The position numbers and the translations under genes are program-made. 64,000 nucleotides of DNA from JAUVUV01 sp964548275 (GTDB lineage: Bacteria > Gemmatimonadota > Glassbacteria > GWA2-58-10). The stretch lies in assembly GCA_964548275.1 (NCBI GenBank), contig CAZJQI010000020.1:1-64000 (forward strand), in the 5' to 3' direction. The notes below the pieces were generated by a model, which was not told the DNA's origin, did not search any database, and worked only from the letters and a program-made list of their open reading frames with translations. Positions 7,324-15,642 of this stretch are shown here, piece by piece. Each line of letters starts with the position of its first letter. Position 1 is the stretch's first letter.

Positions 7324-8487
7324 TCAAGAATCCTCCCATTCTTCCGGCGACACCATCCGCACTCGGAAAGGTTCCACTACACCGACTCCCTGTGAATAAT
7401 TGCGCAAGCGTACAATTACTGGTAAATTCACTTTTGGGCCCTTGGATACTAATAGCAATCCTTTCCTGTCCCGTACATCCTCTTCTAAAATCATCAGAGT
7501 GTCCAGCTCTTCAACCTTAACCATTTTAACCACTTCTTCGGTTCTCTTAATCCGAAAGGTTTCAAGGGCCTGCACCACCCGGGAGTTATACTCCTCGGTT
7601 TGTTTGCGCAGTGTAGATAAGGCTCCTTCATGGGAAATACGCTTGTGGATCAGTTGGTCGAAATCAAGAGTTACCTTGAGTATTTGCGCTCCTATAGCTA
7701 TGGCTGCTTCCTCTTCCGATAGATTTTCTATAGGGCCGAACTCCTTGAAAGGTTTTTGCTGGTCTTCAATCATTCGAGCAACTGGTTCAAGACGCGGAAT
7801 GTTGGCTAATAGTTTGCTCCCGAAAGATGGATAAGAATCCCACATTTTTTGTTCTTCTTCGGACAACTGTTGTCGATCATAAGTTTTATAGAGAATTTCA
7901 GGAGGCAAAGTGACGGAACCGATTTGTGATAGCATTGCAGCCAATTCAAACTGCCATAAGTCATGTAATTTCAAATCTTTGACAATATGTTTCACATAGG
8001 GTACTATGCTGGATGACCTGCTGAAAGTCGCCGGATTTACCAGACTCAGAATTTCCGTTAAAACCTTTATACTTTCTCGAAGTGTCTTCTCGAGCAACTC
8101 ACGTTCGGCGGTGATAAGTCTATATTGTCTGATTCCTGCTCTCAGCATGATAGCAAGTACCGGCGGCTGACAGGGTTTGATAAGAAAACGAAATATGTTT
8201 CCTTTATTTATTGCATTCATGGCGGTCCGAACCTCTGCGTTACCGGTCAGCATCATACGCACGCTGTCAGGGGCGAGCTCTTTCACTTTGGCAAGAAACT
8301 TAATTCCATCCATTCCAGGCATCTTCATGTCGGCTACGATAACAGCGAATGGACCTTTCTTCTCTACAACCTCAAGTCCTTCTTCCCCTCCACCGGCAAC
8401 CTCAATGCGAAATTGTTTTCGCAGATTGCGTTTATAAGCTGCCAGGATGTTCGGGTCGTCATCTACAAGTAGAATCTTTTGGGCCAT
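7324..8487 (-). CDS. Response regulator with degenerate HD-GYP-like output domain
   Basis: 387 residues. Residues 1-120 form a complete receiver (Asp10/Asp11, phosphoacceptor Asp53, Lys104 in FLIKPC). Residues about 140-310 follow the layout of RpfG-type HD-GYP proteins (ELAAMLSQIGSVTLPPEIL), but the catalytic His-Asp is replaced by Ser-Gln and no GYP motif is visible. It is therefore predicted to bind rather than hydrolyse nucleotide, or to act as a scaffold. A short C-terminal beta-rich tail follows. It is one of a minus-strand run of signalling genes. Confidence 0.75.
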   Translation of the reverse strand: MAQKILLVDDDPNILAAYKRNLRKQFRIEVAGGGEEGLEVVEKKGPFAVIVADMKMPGMDGIKFLAKVKELAPDSVRMMLTGNAEVRTAMNAINKGNIFRFLIKPCQPPVLAIMLRAGIRQYRLITAERELLEKTLRESIKVLTEILSLVNPATFSRSSSIVPYVKHIVKDLKLHDLWQFELAAMLSQIGSVTLPPEILYKTYDRQQLSEEEQKMWDSYPSFGSKLLANIPRLEPVARMIEDQQKPFKEFGPIENLSEEEAAIAIGAQILKVTLDFDQLIHKRISHEGALSTLRKQTEEYNSRVVQALETFRIKRTEEVVKMVKVEELDTLMILEEDVRDRKGLLLVSKGPKVNLPVIVRLRNYSQGVGVVEPFRVRMVSPEEWEDS

Positions 8488-8562
8488 TAGACGATTATCC
8501 TTTTGGATTACCTTAAGGTTCTAAGTGACCAGAAAATAACCTGACACGATTTCCTGCCTTAT

Positions 8563-9885
8563 TCAGCTTGGCAACTTCTCCCCATTTTTCGATGGCTGCC
8601 CTTTCCCCTGGATATCTGTCTGTTCAATAGCCGCTTCTTTAATCTCTCCATAGTGTTCATCATAAAATGCCAATAATTTAGGTGTTAGCAGCGAACAACG
8701 ATGGTATTCTCCTGGTTGTAATTCTCCAAACTGTCTGACCAGATAGACGGCTTTTATATTCTGTTCAAGTTCTATGCATTCCAATACTGTATTAATACAA
8801 ATAAATATAGATGGGCTTCTGTAACCGATTAAAGGATATGGATATGCTGATTCATATGGACATACTTTGATAAGACTATCTAACTCTCGATAAAAGTCAA
8901 AAATGTCTTGCTGATTCAGTGCCAGAGTTAACGCCGCAACTGGTTTGTCATTCAGGTCTTTTTCGAAAGCACGGACATTGAGTCCATCTACTGTTTGTTT
9001 CACGGGGGTAAGGTCTCCAAATAGCCCGTTTACCTTTTGCAGAAAAGCCTCGGCCACCAGGATAATATTAGCCACGGTGTCCGGCCATTCGTTCTTTTGG
9101 ATAAAGTCTTTTCTTCCATGATAATATTCACAAACCAGACGGATTGCATCCAGAATATTAAAATCGAGTTGAAGATTCCCCAGATAGGAACATCCTTTTC
9201 TATTGGCATTCCAGAATACTTTGAATCGTATATCAGCAGGGTTCTCCAGTATGTTGTCTATATGGGTTAAGGCGCCATAGTTAAGAAACAGAGATGCTTT
9301 GATTATTTCGAGCGATTTCGCACGGTCCATTCCAACTGAGTTTGTATATTGTTTGGATAAAGCTATGGCCAGGGAAAAAAGCACCGTATTAATAGAATGG
9401 TTAATAAAACTTAGCGAACTTCTTTTTGAGGATTCACACACGGACCACATGTGGTAAATAGCCAGGGTAATATTGTCATCTGTCAGGATTTCATTCATAT
9501 ATGTGTTGAAATTATCACTTATACCGGACAGTATTTTTCGAAAAACTTTGGTCCGCTGATTTTTCTTGAGCAATTTAGCCATCCGGTCCGCAATGATTTT
9601 TCGTAACTCTTTGATAAGTTGAGAGCTCCGTTTGATTTTAAAAGATAACTCAAGTTCATGTAATTCACAGATGTTTTTCAGACGGGCTACGCGATCATGC
9701 GAAATCAGAGATTTTTTTTTGAAAAGGATTGTGCCCGTTTTGGTTTGCAGGTCTTCGGCTAATTCAAGGGGACCCAAAAGTATTTTCGAGTTTTTGGGAT
9801 TAAACCGGGCAAACTTCATCAAATTATCTATTCCATCTATAGCGATGGTATATTTGTCTATGGAGAAAAGATCTGCCTGAGCCAT
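8563..9885 (-). CDS. HD-domain-like signalling protein, catalytic residues missing
   Basis: 440 residues from ATG 9885; an in-frame ATG at 9942 adds 19 residues. Neither has a good ribosome site, so the start is uncertain. The centre resembles a helical HD fold (SSLSFINHSINTVLFSLAIAL, then IKASLFLNYGALTHID), where a working enzyme would have LLHDIG, so the metal ligands are absent. The N-terminal 150 residues match nothing I know. Its position between a degenerate HD-GYP regulator and an HDOD regulator suggests a role in the same pathway. Confidence 0.5.
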   Translation of the reverse strand: MAQADLFSIDKYTIAIDGIDNLMKFARFNPKNSKILLGPLELAEDLQTKTGTILFKKKSLISHDRVARLKNICELHELELSFKIKRSSQLIKELRKIIADRMAKLLKKNQRTKVFRKILSGISDNFNTYMNEILTDDNITLAIYHMWSVCESSKRSSLSFINHSINTVLFSLAIALSKQYTNSVGMDRAKSLEIIKASLFLNYGALTHIDNILENPADIRFKVFWNANRKGCSYLGNLQLDFNILDAIRLVCEYYHGRKDFIQKNEWPDTVANIILVAEAFLQKVNGLFGDLTPVKQTVDGLNVRAFEKDLNDKPVAALTLALNQQDIFDFYRELDSLIKVCPYESAYPYPLIGYRSPSIFICINTVLECIELEQNIKAVYLVRQFGELQPGEYHRCSLLTPKLLAFYDEHYGEIKEAAIEQTDIQGKGQPSKNGEKLPS

Positions 9886-10037
9886 GGTTGAACCGTTTCC
9901 TTTTAAATAAATGTTCAGATTTGAAAGTGAACAGGTCATCAAGTTACTTGTCTATGACCTTGAGTGGCATTAGTCTTGCGACTAGTGCATCAAAGCATCC
10001 TTGATGTTGTGATGCTAATTGTTAAAATGCTCCTTGT

Positions 10038-11258
10038 CTATTTAGCATTTTTTTCCTGGAGAATATTTTGGCAGACCTTTTCCCATACAGGAAGCCGATC
10101 GGCCAAACCAAGTTCAGTCAAATAATCGTGGTCGATTTCAGATACAGCAGCCTTTGTCCCCAAAGGGGATAATTTGTGATCCAAAACATTAGCTACGTGC
10201 ACTGCTGTTACTGGATTGAACTCTTTGAACTGGTGCTTCCTCGGATAATGATGAAAAGATAAGGATTCAACTATGGGGTCACTAAGCCCCCAGAGTCCCA
10301 ACAGGTAACCACCCACTTCAGCATGGGTGGCCCCAAGCATTTCGGATTCTAATTTGAAAAGCTCCAATCTTTCTTCCTTCGCCAATTCAATTACCGAAAC
10401 ATATTTTTTTGATAACTTTGTGGATAGCACCAGTTTGCCTAAATCGTGAAGCAGTCCCCCCATGCAGGCATGATCGATGTTTTTTTGCTCTGCGTTCTCG
10501 GTTTCTGCGATTTTCCTGGCAAAAGAACCCACGGTTATACTGTGCTCCCAAAGAGTATTAAGTAAGCTGCTTTCCAGCTCGTCTTTTTCAAATTGAGAAA
10601 ACACTTGTACTGTGAGAACCAGCATCTTGATCATGTCCAGTCCAAGGTATGCTACTGCCTAGTCAAGATTGGATATATGCTGGCGAACTCCAAAAAAGGC
10701 CGAGTTAACAAGCTGGAGGATCTTGGCGCTCATAGCTATATCTTTCGAGATTAATTTGCCTAATATTTTTGTGGAGGCCTCGGGCTTTTGGAGTTCTTCC
10801 ACCATTTCAATATAAAGTGACGGGAGGCTGGGTAGCCAATCTATCCGGGATACCAGGTTGTGAAGCTTCTCGTTTGACAGAATGCTGCGAAGCTGGCAAG
10901 AGCGGGTTAATGTAGATTTCAAAATTCCCGAGTCGCATGGTTTTGATAAGTACTGATGCATTGGACCGATGGAGCGGAGCATGGTTTCTTGGCTCGCCTG
11001 GCCAGATAGAACAAATCGAACCATGTGAGGATAACGCTTCCTTACCTCATGTAAGAGTTCTGCGCCGTTCATAGCCGGCATGCGCATATCTGTCACTATC
11101 ACATCAAAGGGCTGCTGAGCTAATATATCCAGCGCTTCCTGCCCGCTGTTGACGAATGACATTTCCCATTCGTTGCGCAAAGGACGCAACATGCGGCGGA
11201 GACCTTCAAGAATTTTTGGCTCATCATCGACGAACAGTACTCGTTTCTTTTCTGACAT
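10038..11258 (-). pseudogene. Receiver-HDOD response regulator interrupted by one in-frame amber codon
   Basis: The receiver is complete (Asp11/Asp12, Asp57 in VTDMRMP, Lys in LSKPC), followed by the first half of an HDOD domain (IDWLPSLPSLYIEM ... LVNSAFFGVRQHISNLD). A TAG at 10661-10659 follows. The same frame continues without a break as AVAYLGLDMIKMLVLTVQVF, then GLLHDLGKL with the HDOD His-Asp, to a stop at 10038. The amber sits where the family usually has Gln (CAG), so a single base change explains it. It could be a recent nonsense mutation, a suppressed codon or a sequence error; the rest of the frame is intact. Confidence 0.8.
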
Positions 11259-11299
11259 TGAGAAGCTCCGGTCTGTTTGCCAGGCTCAGGCGGTTTGTT

Positions 11300-13180
11300 T
11301 TAATTATCTGGTTCAGGATTTAAGGGTAAGCGAATTATAAATGTGGTGCCTTTTCCCGTTTCGGTCTCGAAATCGATTGTTCCCCCATGTTTATCCACAA
11401 CCACGTTATAAGCGATAGCAAGCCCCTGCCCGGTCCCTTTCCCGACTTCCTTGGTGGTGAAAAACGGCTCGAATATCCGCTCTCTTGCCTTCTCCGGTAT
11501 GCCTGTGCCCGTGTCGGTGAGCCGAATCTCCGCCCAATCACCTTTTTCTCGAGTAGTGATGGTAATGGTCCCCTTCTTCTCAGACCCATCGCCCACAACA
11601 TCGACAATCGCCTGGGCGGCATTGATGATTATGTTCAAGATTGCCTGGTTAAATTCACCAAGCAGGCAGGGAATTGATGTTAGCTTGGGGTCCAAGTCTG
11701 TTTTCATATCGGCCACGTATTTCCACTCGTTGCGGGCAACAGTGATAGTGTTCTCAATAGCACTGTTGAGGTCGCAAGCCTTTTTTTCCTCTGCTCCCGG
11801 GTGGGAGAACTCTTTCATGGCATGAACGATCTTCGAAACGCGTTCAATCCCCTCAAGCGATTGCTCGATAGCCTGGGGAATTTCTTCCATTAAGTACTCG
11901 AGATCGGCTTGCTCAACGGCTGTTTCTATCTCGGCTAAAAGGTCGCTATTCGGCTTATTTTCTTTCGCAGAACTCAACAGCAGACCGTACTTTTCCAGCA
12001 GTTGGACAATGTTCTCGAAGCTTTCCTGGAGAAAGCGAGTGTTGTCTCCCACATATTGAGTTGGCGTGTTGATCTCGCATGCGATACCGGCGGCAAGTTG
12101 CCCGATCCCTTCCAATTTCTGCGCCTGGCGCAGTTGGGTTTCAAGATCGATTTGATGGGTAACATCGCGCTTAAGGGCAACATAATTAATGATTTTGCCC
12201 TTTTCGCCAATAACCGGCGATATTGTTGCATCTTCATGGAATATTGATCCATCTTTTTTCTTATTGGTAAAGTGCCCGGTCCATACCTCACCACGACTGA
12301 TAGTATCCCACAACTCCTCGTAAAACGCGTCATCATGGTGCCCGCTCTTTAAAATACCCGGTTTTTTCCCAATGACTTCTCTGCTTGCATAACCTGTGAT
12401 ATGTTCGAAGGCTGGATTAACGAATTGGATCGTGCCCTCCGGATCGGCGATCATAATCGTTTCGGCAGCCTGGCTTAGGGCTGCAGCAAGTAAAGCTTGA
12501 ACCTCCTCCGCCTTCTTTCGCCCGGTGATGTCCCAGAAAACGCCTAGTATAGTTATGATATCGCCCCTCTCATCCTTGATTGGTATTTTGACAGTATGCA
12601 CCCAACCTTCTTGCCCATTCTGGATATATCTCTCTTCAATATCTTCCGTCTTTCTCGATTCCGTAATTTTTTTATCATCTGCTCTGTATTTTTCAGCCAA
12701 CTCCTTGGGGAAGAAGTCATAATCTGTTTTTCCAGCAATTTCCCCCGGTTTAATCTTTAAGTCTCTGGCGTAATTTTCATTACAGGAGAGGTAAACCGAG
12801 TTCCGGTCTTTGAGAAATATTTTTTGAGGAAGATTCTCAAGAAGCGTTCTATACTTATTCTCACTTTGCTGCAGTGCCTCCGCTGCCTGCTTGCGCTCGG
12901 TGATATGTCCTAATCGTTCAGCAAGTGCATCTATTAAGTTCCTCTCTTCTTTTGAGAATGGACCTTCATCAAATTCCGGCCTTTCCTCAAGGTAGCAGAC
13001 TTCAATAATCCCAGCTTTCTTTCCAGATACTGTAATATCAGCTGACTGCTTCCATTTGGTATCTTTGAAATTATCTGTTTTGAACTCCTTATCCTCAAAA
13101 ACCAGTCTCGAACAGGTGATATCAGGATATTGCCAGCTATGTGCGATCATTTGGATAGTCCCCTGGAATATTTCTTCCAA
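11300..13180 (-). CDS. GAF/PAS sensor histidine kinase with Cys in place of the phospho-His
   Basis: 626 residues from a TTG start. It has a GAF-like N-terminal part, a PAS domain (about 105-222), a second PAS (about 227-345), a HisKA helix pair and an HATPase domain (DTGTGIP, then GKGTGQGLAIAY). The H-box reads QLAAGIACEINTP, so residue 368 is Cys (TGC, 12079-12077) where the family has the phosphoacceptor His. Autophosphorylation should fail. Coding similarity continues upstream of 13180 (RVKELGCLYGISKLIEQPD) with no start codon and reaches a TGA at 13282-13280, so the N-terminus may be damaged. It ends 42 bases before the receiver-HDOD gene, a natural partner. Confidence 0.8.
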   Translation of the reverse strand: MEEIFQGTIQMIAHSWQYPDITCSRLVFEDKEFKTDNFKDTKWKQSADITVSGKKAGIIEVCYLEERPEFDEGPFSKEERNLIDALAERLGHITERKQAAEALQQSENKYRTLLENLPQKIFLKDRNSVYLSCNENYARDLKIKPGEIAGKTDYDFFPKELAEKYRADDKKITESRKTEDIEERYIQNGQEGWVHTVKIPIKDERGDIITILGVFWDITGRKKAEEVQALLAAALSQAAETIMIADPEGTIQFVNPAFEHITGYASREVIGKKPGILKSGHHDDAFYEELWDTISRGEVWTGHFTNKKKDGSIFHEDATISPVIGEKGKIINYVALKRDVTHQIDLETQLRQAQKLEGIGQLAAGIACEINTPTQYVGDNTRFLQESFENIVQLLEKYGLLLSSAKENKPNSDLLAEIETAVEQADLEYLMEEIPQAIEQSLEGIERVSKIVHAMKEFSHPGAEEKKACDLNSAIENTITVARNEWKYVADMKTDLDPKLTSIPCLLGEFNQAILNIIINAAQAIVDVVGDGSEKKGTITITTREKGDWAEIRLTDTGTGIPEKARERIFEPFFTTKEVGKGTGQGLAIAYNVVVDKHGGTIDFETETGKGTTFIIRLPLNPEPDN

Positions 13181-13466
13181 TGATAAATCAGGCTGCTCGA
13201 TAAGTTTGGAAATACCGTAGAGGCAGCCGAGCTCTTTAACTCTCTCGCCAAGATCATGGGGCCGCTTCCGCTTTGTTGCTCAGAGCGGAAGAAACCTTGG
13301 GTACTTGCCGGATATCTTCGACAGGGCCGCCATTGGTTCCCGTTAAACTTCAACTGCCTCCCACACCGTGCTCTGATACGCTTTCATCCCTTTTGCAGTA
13401 GTTTCGATTATGACTGGGTTTGGAAAAGATGTGGCTTTACTCTCTAATATTTGGATTTTAATTTTT

Positions 13467-13886
13467 TCATAGATCCTGGTATGCAAGACAAAGCCGAATA
13501 ATATCAAATCCCTTGTCTGGCTCGGATATCAATTTTCTTTCAATCCAGGAAATTGTTTCCAAAAAAAAGGGTATATCAATCGGCTTGTTAAAATAGGCGT
13601 AAGCGCCTTTGTTCGCGGCCTCCATAATGCTATTGGGTTCGGAAAAGCCGGTAATAATAATGACATTAATGCTGGGGTCTTGCGCCCGGACAGCATTAAG
13701 TGCCTCGATCCCACCCATCTTCGGCATCTTCAAGTCCGTAACCACAACATCGAAATTATCACTTTTGAACCTTTCAATGGCTTTTATAGGATTGGTGAAT
13801 ATCCTGGAAGAATAACCTTTTAAACACAAAGCTCCTTTCAAACCGCTGAGGATATCTGGTTCGTCATCGATGAGAAGGGTTTTCAT
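13467..13886 (-). CDS. Single-domain response regulator
   Basis: 139 residues: one CheY-like receiver with Asp7/Asp8, phosphoacceptor Asp51 (VVTDLKMPKMGG), Thr in the IIITGF switch region and Lys in YFNKPID. A tail of about 20 residues has no output domain. It lies just upstream of the PAS kinase in the same orientation and may act as a phosphate carrier or sink. The gap to the next upstream gene (13887-14182) contains only two short repeats. Confidence 0.85.
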   Translation of the reverse strand: MKTLLIDDEPDILSGLKGALCLKGYSSRIFTNPIKAIERFKSDNFDVVVTDLKMPKMGGIEALNAVRAQDPSINVIIITGFSEPNSIMEAANKGAYAYFNKPIDIPFFLETISWIERKLISEPDKGFDIIRLCLAYQDL

Positions 13887-14105
13887 TTTTCATCCCAGCA
13901 CTTTTAGCCTTTATCGACTTTTTAGAAAGATTAAGCATGATTGAAATAATTATTTTCTTAATATCCGAAGCTTGAAATAATCGGCTATAAGAAGATTGTC
14001 GGGTTTTTATAAAGACAAAAAGAGGGCCAAAATCTTGGAGATGATTTAAGAATGGATAGATTATGAAGTTAGAAGAATATCAGGCTATGTGGGTAAGGGA
14101 GGGTA

Positions 14106-14158
14106 TGACCGCTTTGGGTCATTTTAAGGATATAAATTGATCCACTTTGGGCAATTTT
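14106..14158. repeat. Two imperfect 20-bp direct repeats, possible IS end remnant
   Basis: TGACCGCTTTGGGTCATTTT (14106-14125) and a near copy with ATCCACTTTGGGCAATTTT (14138-14158) lie 12 bases apart in an intergenic gap. Multiple short copies of this kind are typical of the ends of IS21-type elements, but no IstA/IstB coding sequence is present. That assignment is a guess. Confidence 0.35.
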
Positions 14159-14182
14159 CGGAAAAACACCGCAGAAACAAAG

Positions 14183-15631
14183 CTAGAGATATTTTTTAGC
14201 TTTTCTGGTAAGGGAACTTCTGGAAATACCGAGATATTCAGAGGTCTTACTTTTATTAAATTTAAACTTTAAAAGAGCCTTGCGGATAATTGCAGCCTCG
14301 ACATCATGCAAATTGAGGCGGGCTGAGGGAAGAACAAAAGCTTCTGGATTTAAAGGTGATTCCTGGGTCTCGGACGTATCCTCCATTTCCGAGTCCAGAA
14401 AGTACAAATGTTTCGGTTTTACTTCAATGTCGTCGAACAACAACACTACCCGCTCAATAGCATTTAGCAATTCCCTGATATTTCCAGGCCATGGGTGATT
14501 TTCAAGGATTCTGAACGCTTCCTTATGGAACGTCTTAAACCGGCTTTTTTTCTGATCTGCAAATCTTTTCAAAAACATCTTTGCCAAGGGTGCGATGGCT
14601 TCCGGTCTCTTGCAGAGTGAGGGAATAGAAATTCTTCCTATATTAAGGCGATAAAACAGATCTTTCCGGAAAACTCCTTTATATACCAGTTTGGAGAGGC
14701 TTTGGTTTGAAGAGCAGACAATCCGAACATCGGCTGTGATCCTCTTTATTCCACCCACCCGGTAAAACTCCTGTTCTTCCAGAACTCGTAAGAGCTTAGG
14801 TTGCATTTCCAGCGGCATTTCACCTATTTCATCCAGAAAAAGAGTCCCGCCCTGGGCTAACTCCAGCTTTCCTATCTGCCCTTTCTGTTTAGCACCGGAA
14901 AAAGCGCCGCCTTCGTAGCCGAAAAACTCACTTTCAAAAAGGTTGGGCGAGATGGCCGTACAATTAATCGGAACGAATGGAGTGGTTGCATCTCCTTTGC
15001 CATAGTGCACCAGACGGGCAATAATCTCTTTTCCGGTGCCGGTCTCTCCTTCGATCAGAACAGGGACGGAGCGGTCATTGTGAAAGCGGTGGGCAAGAGC
15101 GACTACTTCATGCATCCCCCCGGAAAAAACACCAATTTCACCCAGGCCCAAGATTTCCAGGTAAACCTTTTGAAGGTTATTTAGTTTTGACTTGGTCTCT
15201 GAAATCGCCTCCTCAACCTTTTCTTCAAAGTGGTATGTTAATTCACGATTCTCTTTTAATAATGATTGGTGTTCGGCGATTCGGGTAACAACCGCGTTAA
15301 GTTCGACCAAATCGATCGGTTTCAGCAGATAGTCGTAGGCACCCGCCCTGAGAGCAGCAATAGCTGAATCCATATTTCCATATCCGGTTATTAAAACAAC
15401 GTCCGGGGATATGGGTTGGGGGAATTCTTTCATTGCTCTCAGCAGTTCTATACCATCCATACCGGCCATGCGAATATCACTTAAAACCATAGGAAATGGA
15501 TTTCGTTTGAATAGCTGGAGGGCTTTCTGAGCGTCAGCGCAACTGGTCACTTGATGGCTGAGTTGATATTTCAGATAATCTGAAACTATATCTCTATGAT
15601 CCTTGTCATCTTCTACAACAAGTATTCTCAT
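14183..15631 (-). CDS. NtrC-family sigma54-dependent response regulator
   Basis: 482 residues: a receiver (Asp8/Asp9, Asp52, Lys104 in YLLKPID), a linker helix, an AAA+ domain with Walker A GETGTGKE (195-202) and Walker B GGTLFLDEIGEM, and a Fis-type helix-turn-helix at the C-terminus (NKSKTSEYLGISRSSLTRKAKKYL split across the two helices). The sigma54-contact loop reads GAFSGA (242-247) rather than GAFTGA. It lies 11 bases downstream of a hybrid kinase gene, its probable partner. Its target promoters are not evident here. Confidence 0.9.
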   Translation of the reverse strand: MRILVVEDDKDHRDIVSDYLKYQLSHQVTSCADAQKALQLFKRNPFPMVLSDIRMAGMDGIELLRAMKEFPQPISPDVVLITGYGNMDSAIAALRAGAYDYLLKPIDLVELNAVVTRIAEHQSLLKENRELTYHFEEKVEEAISETKSKLNNLQKVYLEILGLGEIGVFSGGMHEVVALAHRFHNDRSVPVLIEGETGTGKEIIARLVHYGKGDATTPFVPINCTAISPNLFESEFFGYEGGAFSGAKQKGQIGKLELAQGGTLFLDEIGEMPLEMQPKLLRVLEEQEFYRVGGIKRITADVRIVCSSNQSLSKLVYKGVFRKDLFYRLNIGRISIPSLCKRPEAIAPLAKMFLKRFADQKKSRFKTFHKEAFRILENHPWPGNIRELLNAIERVVLLFDDIEVKPKHLYFLDSEMEDTSETQESPLNPEAFVLPSARLNLHDVEAAIIRKALLKFKFNKSKTSEYLGISRSSLTRKAKKYL

Positions 15632-15642
15632 GCTCTTATACC

